Position numbers and translations under genes: made by a program. Shown piece after piece: positions 33,941 to 43,275 of a stretch of 64,000 bases of DNA (within the stretch, counting starts at the first letter, position 1; every line of letters begins with the position of its first letter). The notes under the pieces are model-generated. The model was not told where the DNA came from and ran no database searches. It was given only the letters and a program-made list of their open reading frames with translations. Origin of the DNA: an uncultured Phascolarctobacterium sp. GTDB taxonomy: Bacteria > Bacillota > Negativicutes > Acidaminococcales > Acidaminococcaceae. The stretch lies in assembly GCF_900753045.1 (NCBI RefSeq), contig NZ_CAADXO010000012.1, positions 50,305-114,304 on the forward strand. Reading direction: 5' to 3'.

Positions 33941-34560
33941 TGGTAAGTGCTAAGCTTATCTCTATCACCCCTAACTACATGGAGGTATTGAAGACTGCTT
34001 GTAGTCAACCCTATGGTAAAGATGTTACTGAAAAGTCTATCAAGAAAATTATTGAGAGTGGACATCTTAGTGTCTTGGAGCATTGCTCTGCTTCTTTTTT
34101 GGTTACGTGTAGTGTACGTGTCTTAGGACAACTCACGAGACATCGCCACCTCAGCTTCACCTGTAAATCTGCTCGTGGTAGTGTCTTTGATACCTGCATT
34201 ATTCCTGATGGTATGTATGATTTTGCTAAAAAGCATGGCGTACCTAAAGAAGTTATTGATTCTATGATTGATAAGCATCCTATGCTTCATGCCTACAAAG
34301 AATGTATTGCTGATGGTCTTAGTGAGCAGGATGCTGCCTATTTTTTACCACAGGGCGTTGAGACATCCTTGGTAGTAACAGGTAATTTTAGAGCATGGCA
34401 TGAATATTTGCCTAAGCGTTTATGCAAGAGAGCTATGCCGGAGCATAGAGAGTTGGCTATGGCTATTCAAAAATGCTTGGCTGATGCTGCACCTGAAATC
34501 TTTGATAAAAACTTTATGAACTGTAAGCACTGTACTGAAAGGAGCTGTGATTTTAAATGA
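33940..34560 (+). CDS. thyX: Flavin-dependent thymidylate synthase
   Basis: Makes dTMP from dUMP with FAD and methylene-tetrahydrofolate. 206 residues. The ThyX signature appears as RHRHLSFTCKSAR (R-H-R then Ser ... S-x-R), with SVLEHCSASFLV before it and a late helix NFRAWHEYLPKRL. Common in phages of anaerobes. Together with dUTPase and NrdD it gives the phage its own route to dTTP precursors. Start overlaps the upstream stop (TGATG). Confidence 0.93.
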   Translation: MVSAKLISITPNYMEVLKTACSQPYGKDVTEKSIKKIIESGHLSVLEHCSASFLVTCSVRVLGQLTRHRHLSFTCKSARGSVFDTCIIPDGMYDFAKKHGVPKEVIDSMIDKHPMLHAYKECIADGLSEQDAAYFLPQGVETSLVVTGNFRAWHEYLPKRLCKRAMPEHRELAMAIQKCLADAAPEIFDKNFMNCKHCTERSCDFK

Positions 34561-34694
34561 TAATGCAGCTGGGAAAATGCTTTATGTATGCTCTTATCAT
34601 TCTTATCTTATTTATCCTTTTCTACAGTCTTTTTGTGGGTGGCGTACTTGCTATGCTTCACCTGCTGATGGAGGTATTTAATCTTGGCTTCTAA
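34557..34694 (+). CDS. Tiny membrane protein (45 aa)
   Basis: ATG at 34557 overlaps the thyX stop (AATGA), with AAAGGAG upstream. 45 residues with one strong hydrophobic helix YALIILILFILFYSLFVGG. The exonuclease gene starts 11 bases before its end, so translation is coupled on both sides. Function unknown; too short for normal gene calling. Confidence 0.6.
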   Translation: MIMQLGKCFMYALIILILFILFYSLFVGGVLAMLHLLMEVFNLGF

Positions 34695-35457
34695 ACCTTT
34701 ACATCTGCTCTTTGATGCTGACATGATTGTCTTCCGCACCTGTGCAGCAGCAGAGCAGGAAATTAATTGGTATGGTGACCTGTGGACACTACACTCTGAC
34801 TTAGCAGAGGTTAAGGATGCTATTGACACAATGATTGTCAGTATCACCGATAAAGTCCTGCGTCACATGGAGCACGAGGGAGCTTATACCATTACCATGT
34901 GCTTCTCCTGCTACCCCTACTTCCGCTCTAAAGTCTATCCCCCCTATAAGCTCAATCGTGTAGCTAAGAGAAAACCTCTTGCCTACCATTCTGCTGTTGA
35001 GTGGGTAAAGAAAAACTATAATGTGTTGTCTATCCCAAGCCTTGAAGCTGATGATATTTTAGGTATCTATGGGACAATGCCTGACACCTCTGCTGTTATT
35101 ATCAGCGGTGACAAGGATATGCGGTCTATCCCCTGTCCTTTTTATAACTTCATTCAGGACACATTCCATAAGACAACACAAGAAGAAGCTGACTATCAGT
35201 TCTTATATCAGACCCTTGTTGGTGATGTTACTGATAACTACAAAGGTTGCCCTAAGATTGGTGAGGTTGGAGCAAAGAGAATCCTAGACAAAGACTGCTC
35301 ATGGGATGCTGTGTTAGCTGCTTATGAGAAAGCAGGTTTGTCTGAGGAAGAAGCACTGACACAGGCGAGGGTTGCTCGTATTCTCAGATATGAGGATGTT
35401 GATGCAGACCTTAAGCCTATCCTTTGGACACCCAAAGGGTCACAAAAGAGACAATAA
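34684..35457 (+). CDS. 5'-3' exonuclease (T7 gp6-like)
   Basis: 257 residues from a TTG at 34684 behind GGAGG. FEN-type fold: HLLFDADMIVFRTC at the front, LEADDILGIYG and VIISGDKDMRSIP with the metal-binding acids, then GDVTDNYKGCPKIGEVGAKRIL, the helix-hairpin-helix part. Removes RNA primers and degrades host DNA. In T7 order after the polymerase. Confidence 0.92.
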   Translation: MASKPLHLLFDADMIVFRTCAAAEQEINWYGDLWTLHSDLAEVKDAIDTMIVSITDKVLRHMEHEGAYTITMCFSCYPYFRSKVYPPYKLNRVAKRKPLAYHSAVEWVKKNYNVLSIPSLEADDILGIYGTMPDTSAVIISGDKDMRSIPCPFYNFIQDTFHKTTQEEADYQFLYQTLVGDVTDNYKGCPKIGEVGAKRILDKDCSWDAVLAAYEKAGLSEEEALTQARVARILRYEDVDADLKPILWTPKGSQKRQ

Positions 35458-35480
35458 AGTAAAGGGGCATATAAGCGACA

Positions 35481-35699
35481 ATGAATATTAATATTGTATC
35501 TAATAAAGGGGATGATGGAGAAAAACTACCATATGTAAACCCTGTAATTTATGAACATTTAGAGAGAGCCTACAGTCTTGGTAGCCTTATGACACACAAT
35601 GCCAAAAACAATGACGAGTTAATTGGATATATTAGGGGCGTTATGGATGTGCTGGGGCATATCAAGGCTATGGCTAACTTGAATGATGATGAGGAGTGA
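35481..35699 (+). CDS. Small hypothetical protein (72 aa)
   Basis: 72 residues with no recognised motif: a helical second half (HLERAYSLGSLMTHN, GYIRGVMDVLGHIKAM) and an acidic end. Weak ribosome site. It lies where T7 has genes 6.5-6.7. Confidence 0.55.
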   Translation: MNINIVSNKGDDGEKLPYVNPVIYEHLERAYSLGSLMTHNAKNNDELIGYIRGVMDVLGHIKAMANLNDDEE

Positions 35700-35703
35700 T
35701 AAG

Positions 35704-35892
35704 ATGTGCTGGAAGATTAAGACCCCCAGCGTAAACACTGATGTATCTGCATCCTCCTTAGTACCGGAAACCAATGCTAAAGACCCTGATAGTCCTGAGT
35801 ATGGTGGTACTGCTGATACCTTTAACAAGAAAAAAGGTAGACAACAACTGACGATTGCTCGCAATGGCGTGTACAATCCTACTCAGTTGTAG
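35704..35892 (+). CDS. gp7.3-like virion/tail assembly protein, paralogue 1
   Basis: 62 residues beginning MCWKIKTPSV. The C-terminal part KKKGRQQLTIARNGVYNP resembles the end of T7 gp7.3 (GKKSLSVARSSGGG), a small protein needed for tail assembly and adsorption. The gene at 35905 has the same architecture (MC-x-K start, LTI near the end), so the two look like paralogues. Position just before the portal gene is that of T7 7.3. Start ATG 35704. Confidence 0.65.
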   Translation: MCWKIKTPSVNTDVSASSLVPETNAKDPDSPEYGGTADTFNKKKGRQQLTIARNGVYNPTQL

Positions 35893-35904
35893 AAGGGAGG
35901 AACT

Positions 35905-36084
35905 ATGTGCGGTAAAAAACCAAAAGTACAACAAGCTGCTCCTGCTGCTGCCCCTGTTGCAGCACCCTTGAAGATTGATAATGTGGCTGAGGATACCAAA
36001 AAAGGAAATCCGAACGCTAAGACCAAGGGCAAGAAAAAGCTTACCATTACTCAGATTGGTAGCGGTACAGGGGTGAACCTTTAA
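35905..36084 (+). CDS. gp7.3-like virion/tail assembly protein, paralogue 2
   Basis: 59 residues, missed by usual length cutoffs. Begins MCGKKPKVQQAAPAAAP and ends in KGKKKLTITQIGSGTG, close to the T7 gp7.3 end. Start ATG 35905 behind GGGAGG. Its stop overlaps the portal start (TAATG), indicating coupled translation. Confidence 0.65.
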   Translation: MCGKKPKVQQAAPAAAPVAAPLKIDNVAEDTKKGNPNAKTKGKKKLTITQIGSGTGVNL

Positions 36085-37631
36085 TGGCAGAGACAGCAAA
36101 AGCTTTATATGAGCGATTGGCTATTGAGCGTGAGGTGTATATTGATAGAGCTGAGGATTGTGCAAAATATACAATCCCTTTTTTATTTCCGAAAAAAGAA
36201 GCTAATGGTACTACTAAGTACCCTACGCCCTACCAAGCGGTAGGTGCAAGAGGTGTCAACAACCTCACTTCAAAGCTGGTATTAGCTCTGTTCCCTCCAA
36301 ACACACCCTTTTTCAGACAAGACATCCGAGATGATGTCCTCAAATACTATGAGAGCAAACCTGAAGACAAACAAGAGATAGAGCAAGCATTAGTACAAAG
36401 AGAACAAACGGCTCAGAAATACTTTGAATCTTCACAGATGCGTGTCTCCATGGAGGTGTGTCTGAAACAGCTTATTATAGCTGGTAATGCTTTACTGTTC
36501 TTCCCTCCTAAAGAGGGTGGCATTAAAGTCTATAAGCTGAATAGTTATGTGGTACAAAGAGATTTTGTGGGACATCCTATTCAGATGATTACCTGTGACA
36601 AACTTGCTATCAATACTCTGCCCTATGAGGTCTTAGGACAACTAGATATTGATTTGTCTACCAAACGTGGTGATGAATTGGTTGAGGTCTATACCCATAT
36701 CACCTATTCGTCCAAAGACAACAGATATTATAGTTACCAAGAGATTGAGGGTAAACAGATTGATGGCTATGAGCAGTCTTTCCCTGCTGATGTTTGTCCT
36801 TGGATTCCTGTCCGTCTCTTTAAGATGGATGGTGAACATTATAGTCGCTCGTATGTTGAGGAATATATTGGTGACTTAAAGACCTTAGAAGGTCTCTCTA
36901 AAGCCATTGCAGAGATGTCTGCTATTGCTGCTTCTGTAATCTACCTTGTGCGCCCTAATGGTGTGACACAGCCTAGCAAGATTATGAAGACAAAAAATGG
37001 TGGCTTTGTAACAGGTAACAAGGAAGATGTTACTTGCCTGTCGCTGGACAAGACACAAGACATGCAGATTGCCAAAATGACAGCTGATGCTATCGAAAGC
37101 AGATTGTCTTATGCATTTATGCTAAATTCTGCTGTCCAACGTAGTGGCGAACGTGTAACGGCTGAGGAAATCCGCTATGTGGCTAATGAGTTAGAAGACA
37201 CCTTAGGTGGTATCTATTCTATTCTGTCGCAAGAATTGCAGCTCCCCTTGGCTAACACACTTTTGAATATCCTTTCCAAAAAAGGTGAAATCGCTGATGT
37301 CCCCAAAGATATTGTGTCTCTTGCCGTAACTACAGGCATGGAAGCTATCGGACGTGGACATGACCAACAGAAGCTTACTGTCTTTATTCAGGGCATTGCT
37401 CAGATTCCTGATGCAGCATCTGTTGTGAATTGGGAAGGTGTCGCTCGTGCTTGGGCAAATAGTTGTAATCTTGATACCACAGGTTTAATTAAGACTGCCG
37501 AACAAATTCAGCAGGAACAACAACAAGCACAAATGATGGCAATGGCACAGGCTGCTGTACCTAATGCAACCAAAGGTGCTATGGATGCCATGAATCAGCA
37601 AACACAAGGAGGTAGTGAATCTAATGGCTGA
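36084..37631 (+). CDS. Portal (head-tail connector) protein, T7 gp8-like
   Basis: 515 residues (T7: 536). Podovirus portal of the T7 class: early NNLTSKLVLALFPPNTPFFR, later SYVEEYIGDLKTLEGLSKAI and VQRSGERVTAEEIRYVANELEDTLGG. Forms the dodecameric gate for DNA at one capsid vertex. Gln-rich C-terminus. It overlaps the scaffold gene by 8 bases. Confidence 0.95.
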   Translation: MAETAKALYERLAIEREVYIDRAEDCAKYTIPFLFPKKEANGTTKYPTPYQAVGARGVNNLTSKLVLALFPPNTPFFRQDIRDDVLKYYESKPEDKQEIEQALVQREQTAQKYFESSQMRVSMEVCLKQLIIAGNALLFFPPKEGGIKVYKLNSYVVQRDFVGHPIQMITCDKLAINTLPYEVLGQLDIDLSTKRGDELVEVYTHITYSSKDNRYYSYQEIEGKQIDGYEQSFPADVCPWIPVRLFKMDGEHYSRSYVEEYIGDLKTLEGLSKAIAEMSAIAASVIYLVRPNGVTQPSKIMKTKNGGFVTGNKEDVTCLSLDKTQDMQIAKMTADAIESRLSYAFMLNSAVQRSGERVTAEEIRYVANELEDTLGGIYSILSQELQLPLANTLLNILSKKGEIADVPKDIVSLAVTTGMEAIGRGHDQQKLTVFIQGIAQIPDAASVVNWEGVARAWANSCNLDTTGLIKTAEQIQQEQQQAQMMAMAQAAVPNATKGAMDAMNQQTQGGSESNG

Positions 37632-38376
37632 TACTGAAAACCAAAATACACAGGTTAATGAAGAACCTAAGGAAACACAGGTAGATATTACCGATACTAC
37701 TATTGTTTCCAATGGTGAAGTAATTGATACTGCTAAAGATGAAGGTGGCAATGGTGAGGAAGAAACCACCACTGATGAAAAAGACACCAAAGAAGAAAAA
37801 GAAGACAAACCTGCTGAGGAGCAGGAGGAGTACCAAAAAGCTAAGGGCGAGATTGAATCTGCCAAGACTGAGCTGGAAGGTAAAGGCATCGACTATGCTG
37901 CCTTAGAAGCTGAATACAATGAGAAGGGTGAGTTGTCTGAAGACAGCTATAAGCTGTTGGAAGAAAAAGGCTACCCTAAAGCTCTTGTAGAAGCAGCTCT
38001 TGCAGGTTGGCAAGCTAAGGCTGATGCTTTTGCTAACAAGATTATTGAGGATGCAGGTGGTATCAATGAGTACAAGCGCATCCAAAAATTCGTACAGTCC
38101 CAAGGTAAAGGTGCTGTCAGTGCCTTCAATGCTATTGTAAACAAAGATGATTTGTCTGTTGTGTCTGCTTACATTGCAGGTGTAAAGGCTCAAATGGTAG
38201 CGCAACATGGTACTGCTAATCCTACTTTGGGTGGTAGTGGTAACGTGGGTAAATCCAAAGGCTATACTGATGCCAATGAGATGATTAAGGCTATGAGTGA
38301 CCCACGCTATGGTAAAGACCCCAACTATATGCAGGAAGTAGAGCGTAAAGTAGCTGCTTCTAAATTCTTCGGTTAA
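37624..38376 (+). CDS. Capsid assembly scaffolding protein, T7 gp9-like
   Basis: 250 residues, very acidic first half (many Glu/Asp/Thr, low complexity), then a helical domain, typical of podovirus scaffolds. The C-terminus (SDPRYGKDPNYMQEVERKVAASKFF) resembles the T7-class scaffold end. Guides capsid shell assembly and then leaves. Start taken as ATG 37624, with GGAGG upstream inside the portal gene. Confidence 0.88.
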   Translation: MADTENQNTQVNEEPKETQVDITDTTIVSNGEVIDTAKDEGGNGEEETTTDEKDTKEEKEDKPAEEQEEYQKAKGEIESAKTELEGKGIDYAALEAEYNEKGELSEDSYKLLEEKGYPKALVEAALAGWQAKADAFANKIIEDAGGINEYKRIQKFVQSQGKGAVSAFNAIVNKDDLSVVSAYIAGVKAQMVAQHGTANPTLGGSGNVGKSKGYTDANEMIKAMSDPRYGKDPNYMQEVERKVAASKFFG

Positions 38377-38391
38377 GACAAAAACGTCAAT

Positions 38392-38421
38392 CCCCTCCCT
38401 AGCTGGAGGGTTATTTTTTTT
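38392..38421 (+). terminator. Terminator between scaffold and capsid genes
   Basis: CCCTCC/GGAGGG stem with a short loop followed by TTATTTTTTTTT. It may be partial, tuning capsid expression, because no new promoter was recognised between it and the capsid gene. Confidence 0.75.
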
Positions 38422-38449
38422 TATTCAAAATTATTAAAGGAGTGATTTA

Positions 38450-39463
38450 ATGGCTGATATGATTATTGCCAACCCCGGTCTTGCACAATCTGATAAAGGC
38501 AAAGACCGCTTAGGTTTATTTCTGAAAATGTTTACCGGTGAAGTTCTCACCGCTTTCTCTCAATCCACTATTACCGGTGGTCGCTTCTCTGAGCGTACTA
38601 TTGAACATGGTAAGTCTGCTATCTTCCCGATTGTAGGTCGTGCAAAAGCTAAGTACCTGAAAGCAGGTAAGAACTTGGATGACCTGCGCACCCCCATTGA
38701 GCACAATGAGCGCACTATCGTGCTGGATGGTCTGCTGACCTCTGACTGCATGATTTTTGATTTGGATGAAGCTATGAACCACTTTGAGCTGCGTTCTAAG
38801 TATTCCAAGGAAATGGGTGAAGCGTTGGCTGTTGCTCAGGACTGTGCTATCTTGGCTGAAGTAGCTAAGATGATTGTAGCAGACAAAGAGAATCTGCCTA
38901 CCAATGCTACTACTGGTGTCAAAGGTACTGGCAAGGGTCTGATTGTCACCGAGACTGTGGCAACCGCTGACTATGGCGAGACTGAAGCTATGGGCGTAGC
39001 TATCTTTAAGGAACTGTTGAAAATCAAGACCAAAATGTCTGAGAACAATGTTCCGCTGGCAGGTCGCAACTGCTATATTAAACCGATGGCACTCAATGCA
39101 CTGATTGCCAACAAAGACATCATCAACAAACTGTATGGTGCTTCTATGACCATTGAGGGCAACAACCCTCCGAAACTGATTGGTTTTGATTTGATTGAAG
39201 CTCCCCTGCTGACCGAGGGTGGTGTAGATAACGAGAATGTTATGCAAGGTGATGGTCATGTATTCCCTACTACCTACAAAGACACCTGCCAATTCATTGT
39301 GGCACATCCGTCTTCTGCTGGTATCTTGACCCTCAAAGGTCTTGGTATGGAACATGCTCGCCGTCCTGAATATCAGGCTGACCAAATTATTGCTAAGTAT
39401 GCAAAAGGCTTTGGTGGTCTGCGCCCTGAAGCAGCCTTCATGGGTGTTGTAACTCAGGCTTAA
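38450..39463 (+). CDS. Major capsid protein, T7 gp10-like
   Basis: 337 residues (T7 gp10A: 345). HK97-type fold typical of T7-like viruses; recognisable parts are LFLKMFTGEVLTAFSQ, HGKSAIFPIVGRAKAKYLKAG and NERTIVLDGLLTSDCMIFDLDEAMNHFE. No sign of a T7-style frameshift extension: the stop is followed at once by a terminator. Strong AAAGGAGTG ribosome site. Confidence 0.95.
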   Translation: MADMIIANPGLAQSDKGKDRLGLFLKMFTGEVLTAFSQSTITGGRFSERTIEHGKSAIFPIVGRAKAKYLKAGKNLDDLRTPIEHNERTIVLDGLLTSDCMIFDLDEAMNHFELRSKYSKEMGEALAVAQDCAILAEVAKMIVADKENLPTNATTGVKGTGKGLIVTETVATADYGETEAMGVAIFKELLKIKTKMSENNVPLAGRNCYIKPMALNALIANKDIINKLYGASMTIEGNNPPKLIGFDLIEAPLLTEGGVDNENVMQGDGHVFPTTYKDTCQFIVAHPSSAGILTLKGLGMEHARRPEYQADQIIAKYAKGFGGLRPEAAFMGVVTQA

Positions 39464-39480
39464 TTTTAAACTACTAACCT

Positions 39481-39512
39481 TAGGGGATGGCGTATGCTGT
39501 CCCCTATTTTTT
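39481..39512 (+). terminator. Terminator after the capsid gene
   Basis: TAGGGGA/TCCCCTA stem, 12-base loop, then TTTTTT. Same place as the T7 terminator T-phi after gene 10. Confidence 0.85.
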
Positions 39513-39534
39513 CTAAAAATGAAAGGAGATGTCA

Positions 39535-40104
39535 ATGCAACTAACAGCGTTAACTGAACTTGATGCAGTCAATAGTATCATTGGTACTATTGGTGAAGCT
39601 CCTATCAACAGTCTTGAAGAAATGACAGATGTGGATGCTATTAATGCCTTACGTATCCTGCGGAATATCAGCAGACAAGAGCAGTCACGAGGATGGACTT
39701 TTAACAAGACACCCCACTTCACCCTTAACCCTGATGTAGACACCAAAAAGATTCCATGGAACAGTAACTACTTGTATCTTAAGGATAACCATGGTGTCAA
39801 ACTCGTTAGACAAGGTGACTATGTGAAAGACCTGTTTAAAGACACATTGATATTTGAGCAGCCTTTAGATGTAGAGATGGTGCTTTATCTTGATTTTGAA
39901 AACTTGCCGGAGCAGATGAGAAACTATATCTTAGCTAAGGCATGTTTTATCTTCCAAAGCTCCTACTTTGGTGATGATAGTTTGACCAAGGTTACCCAGC
40001 AGGAGATTGCTGAAGCATGGCAACATCTGATGGAATTTGAGGTAGACAATAACAGCTACTCTATGCTGGAGCATACCTATGTGCATAAGCTGAGATTGAG
40101 GTGA
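39535..40104 (+). CDS. Tail tubular protein A, T7 gp11-like
   Basis: 189 residues (T7: 196). N-terminus LTALTELDAVNSIIGTIGEAPINSLEE is characteristic of gp11 proteins, followed by RGWTFNK and WNSNYLYLKD. Forms the adaptor ring below the portal. Start ATG 39535 behind AAAGGAG. Confidence 0.92.
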   Translation: MQLTALTELDAVNSIIGTIGEAPINSLEEMTDVDAINALRILRNISRQEQSRGWTFNKTPHFTLNPDVDTKKIPWNSNYLYLKDNHGVKLVRQGDYVKDLFKDTLIFEQPLDVEMVLYLDFENLPEQMRNYILAKACFIFQSSYFGDDSLTKVTQQEIAEAWQHLMEFEVDNNSYSMLEHTYVHKLRLR

Positions 40105-40108
40105 GATT

Positions 40109-42847
40109 ATGGGATTGATTAATCAAGACATAAAGAACCTTGTTAGTGGTGTGTCTCAGCAACCCCCTATCCTCAGACACCCTGAACAGTTAGAGGAACA
40201 GTTGAATGGTTATTCTAGTGAAGCAGGTGGCTTACAAAAGAGACCCCCTAGTATTCTAGTAGCCAACTTAGGGCGTAAAATAAATGATTCCGCTAAGCCT
40301 TTGGTACACTTTATTGACAGAGATGTGAATGAGAAGTATATTGTCTTGTTCACAGGTAGTGATATTGAGATTTATGATATGCAAGGTAACAGAAAAACTG
40401 TGAACTTTGCTAGTGATACTAAATCTTATATCTATACACAGTCCCCACGTTATAATCTGAAGCCAATCACGATTGCAGATTATACTTTTATCTGCAACAC
40501 TCTGCAAAAGACAAAGATGGCTGATACTATTGATAATAATAGTTGGGATACCCAAGGTCTCCTTGTCAACATCAAGAGTGGTCAGTATGGTAGAACTTAT
40601 CGTATTGATGTAAATGGTACAACTATAGCAAGCCATGAGACACCTGACGGCTCAGATAAAAGCCACACAAAACTGATTACCACTGACTATATTGCACAGC
40701 AATTAGCAACTAAAGCAAAGGATAGTGGCTTTGTGGTTACCACAGGTTCTTCATGGTTATATCTGAAGAAAACTGCTATTAAAACTGTTACAGGTGAGAC
40801 AGTATATTTACAACCTACCACATCTCCTGTACAACAAGAAGACCGCTTCAAAGGGTTGGCTTTTACAGGACACTTTCATACTTGGGCAGAATTTCCAACT
40901 GTTATATCACGTAATGGTTATGTTATAACAGTTAAGTTTCCTACAGAAGAAAATCTGCGTGCTAATTCAAATGAGAGCTTTGATAGTGATTATGCTGCTT
41001 ACAATAAGATGATGGCAGAGATTACACGATGTCAAAATGACAAATGGGAAGTCTCTAATGAGGTGATAACACAACAGGCTGCACACTTAAAGTTAGATAG
41101 CACGATGAATGTCTATACACTCACATGGACTGCATCTACCTCTGTTCCTAGTAATACAAAAGTTTATTCTCTGATTGATTCTGCTACTGTCTATGATGGT
41201 TATAATAACCAAGCTGCTTTTGGTATTCTAAAGTCTGTTCAAAAATTCTCTAATTTACCTGTCAATGCTCCTGATGGTTTCACTGTTAAAATCAATGGTG
41301 AAGAAGGTAGCAGTACAGATGATTATTATGTCTCCTATGTGGCAGCAGACCAAGTATGGCGTGAATGTGCAAGACCCTCAATGAAAAATCATATTGATAA
41401 TACTACTATGCCCCATGTGCTAGTGCGTGAAGCAGATGGTACTTTCACTTTCAAATGTGCGGATTGGTCTGTGCGTGATGTAGGTGATGAAGACAGCAAC
41501 CCTGAACCTTCCTTTATTGGCGAGACAATTAATGATGTCTTCTATCACAGAAACCGCTTAGGCTTTCTTAGTGGTGAGAATATTATCCTCACTCGCTCTG
41601 CTGACTTCTTTAACTTTTGGATGACTAGTGCAACCAAGGTGCAGGATACAGACCCTATCGACTTAGCGGTCTCTGACAATACTATTAGTACCCTCTATAA
41701 TGCTGTCACGTTTGATACTGACCTTATCTTATTCAGTCAAGAAGCACAATTTATGCTCTCTGCCGATGGTGTCTTGACACCTACAAGTGCTAACCTGTCC
41801 CCGGCAGTTACCCACTACGAAGCTAGTCTTAAAGCTAAGCCTGTCAATGCAGGACGCAATGTTTACTTTGTAGCTGAAAGAGCTAAGTATACTACTGTGC
41901 GTGAGTTCTTCACCGCAGCAGACAACACAGATGCTAAGGATGTTCAAGACATAACATCCCACGTTCCTAACTACATTCCTAATGGTGTCTATAAAATCAT
42001 ACCTTCTACTGTTGAGAATGTCATGCTTTATCTTACTGAAGGTGATGAGACCTCAATGTATGTCTATAAGTACCTCTTTATCGACAGCCAGCGTGTACAG
42101 GCTGCATGGTCTAAGTGGGATATGCAGGGTGTTGTCTATGGAGGGCAATTTATTGACAACTATCTCTATCTGATAGTTGAGCGTAATGGTTACTACTGTT
42201 TGGAGAAGGTTTCCTTTACCATTAATACTACTGACTTTGATAGTGAAGCCTATCGTATCTTGTTGGACTGTAAACACTCCTATCAGATTCCTGCTGATTG
42301 CTATGATTCTCTAAAGGATGAAACTACAGTAAATGTACGTGACATCTTTGGAGATATATATGAGCAGGACAGACAATATAGTGCTGTTACTTCTGATGGT
42401 ACGTATGCTAAGGCTAAAGAAGGTAAGCTGGTATTTATAGGTGATTATTCTAACCAAGTGTTAACTGTAGGTATCAACTATAACTTTAAGATTGTTATGT
42501 CAACTATTATGGTTAAGCAATCTGATAATGGTAATACTCAGGCTCTTATTGAGGGCAGATTACAGCTTCGTCAGATGTGGTTTAACTATGCTGATAGTGG
42601 CTACTTTAAAGTAACTGTAGATATTAAAGACAAACAAGCCTATGTCTATGAGCATACCTCTAGGCTCTTAGGTACTCGTTTTAATATCTTAGGTGCAATG
42701 CCTTTTACCACAGGTTCTTTTAAGTTCCCTATCCAAGCCAAAAATGAAAACGTAAACATTTGTTTGGAAACAGACACCCCACTTCCTGTATCTCTTGTAG
42801 GTGCAGGTTGGATTGGTAACTATCAAAGGAGGACGAGACTATTTTAA
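40109..42847 (+). CDS. Tail tubular protein B (nozzle), T7 gp12-like
   Basis: 912 residues (T7: 794). Opens INQDIKNLVSGVSQQPPILRHPEQLEEQLNG, the hallmark of gp12 proteins. FLSGENIILTRSADFFNFW and LILFSQEAQFMLSADG lie further on. Forms the tail nozzle where fibres attach. It is longer than T7 gp12, mainly in the middle. Its last 7 bases overlap the next gene. Confidence 0.94.
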   Translation: MGLINQDIKNLVSGVSQQPPILRHPEQLEEQLNGYSSEAGGLQKRPPSILVANLGRKINDSAKPLVHFIDRDVNEKYIVLFTGSDIEIYDMQGNRKTVNFASDTKSYIYTQSPRYNLKPITIADYTFICNTLQKTKMADTIDNNSWDTQGLLVNIKSGQYGRTYRIDVNGTTIASHETPDGSDKSHTKLITTDYIAQQLATKAKDSGFVVTTGSSWLYLKKTAIKTVTGETVYLQPTTSPVQQEDRFKGLAFTGHFHTWAEFPTVISRNGYVITVKFPTEENLRANSNESFDSDYAAYNKMMAEITRCQNDKWEVSNEVITQQAAHLKLDSTMNVYTLTWTASTSVPSNTKVYSLIDSATVYDGYNNQAAFGILKSVQKFSNLPVNAPDGFTVKINGEEGSSTDDYYVSYVAADQVWRECARPSMKNHIDNTTMPHVLVREADGTFTFKCADWSVRDVGDEDSNPEPSFIGETINDVFYHRNRLGFLSGENIILTRSADFFNFWMTSATKVQDTDPIDLAVSDNTISTLYNAVTFDTDLILFSQEAQFMLSADGVLTPTSANLSPAVTHYEASLKAKPVNAGRNVYFVAERAKYTTVREFFTAADNTDAKDVQDITSHVPNYIPNGVYKIIPSTVENVMLYLTEGDETSMYVYKYLFIDSQRVQAAWSKWDMQGVVYGGQFIDNYLYLIVERNGYYCLEKVSFTINTTDFDSEAYRILLDCKHSYQIPADCYDSLKDETTVNVRDIFGDIYEQDRQYSAVTSDGTYAKAKEGKLVFIGDYSNQVLTVGINYNFKIVMSTIMVKQSDNGNTQALIEGRLQLRQMWFNYADSGYFKVTVDIKDKQAYVYEHTSRLLGTRFNILGAMPFTTGSFKFPIQAKNENVNICLETDTPLPVSLVGAGWIGNYQRRTRLF

Positions 42848-43269
42848 AAGTATCTAAATTAAACATTGCACAGCTCTGTGACTTTAGAGAAAACATGAGA
42901 GAGGAAGACAGACTAGAGTGGTATTATGCTTCAGGCTGCTCTTTTGGTCTCACACCTGTTTTAGAGTTGAAGGATGCTTTGTGTCTTTATGATGATGAGA
43001 CACACAAGGTCTATGCCGTTGGTGGTATTGAAGCTGACTTAATATGGGTTGTCTGCACTACAGAAGTAGACAAGCACCCTATCAAGTTCCTGCGCTTCTG
43101 TAAACCCTTTTTCAAGAAGTGGGTACAATGGCATGTCAGCAATTATGTATGGATGAAGAATATCAAACATATCAGATGGCTCACATGGTTAGGTGCTAAA
43201 TTCTACAAATACAAAGAAATCAATGGAGAGCCATTTCAGAAATTTAGTTTATATCCGGCAAAGGAGTGA
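42841..43269 (+). CDS. Internal virion protein A-like (T7 gp13 position), AUU start
   Basis: 142 residues. The part LCDFRENMREEDRLEWYYASGCSFGL and the later KVYAVGGIEADLIWVV resemble the acetyltransferase-like fold seen in gp13-type proteins. AAAGGAGG (42825-42832) lies exactly 8 bases before ATT at 42841, the frame is open from there, and the first ATG (42895) has no ribosome site and would remove 18 conserved residues. An AUU start, as in infC, is therefore likely. Confidence 0.75.
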   Translation: MLKVSKLNIAQLCDFRENMREEDRLEWYYASGCSFGLTPVLELKDALCLYDDETHKVYAVGGIEADLIWVVCTTEVDKHPIKFLRFCKPFFKKWVQWHVSNYVWMKNIKHIRWLTWLGAKFYKYKEINGEPFQKFSLYPAKE

Positions 43270-43275
43270 TGTCTT

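Noticed and set aside
39440..39515. T7-style frameshift extension of the capsid protein
   Set aside because: No slippery site seen at the end of the gene, and a terminator follows directly.
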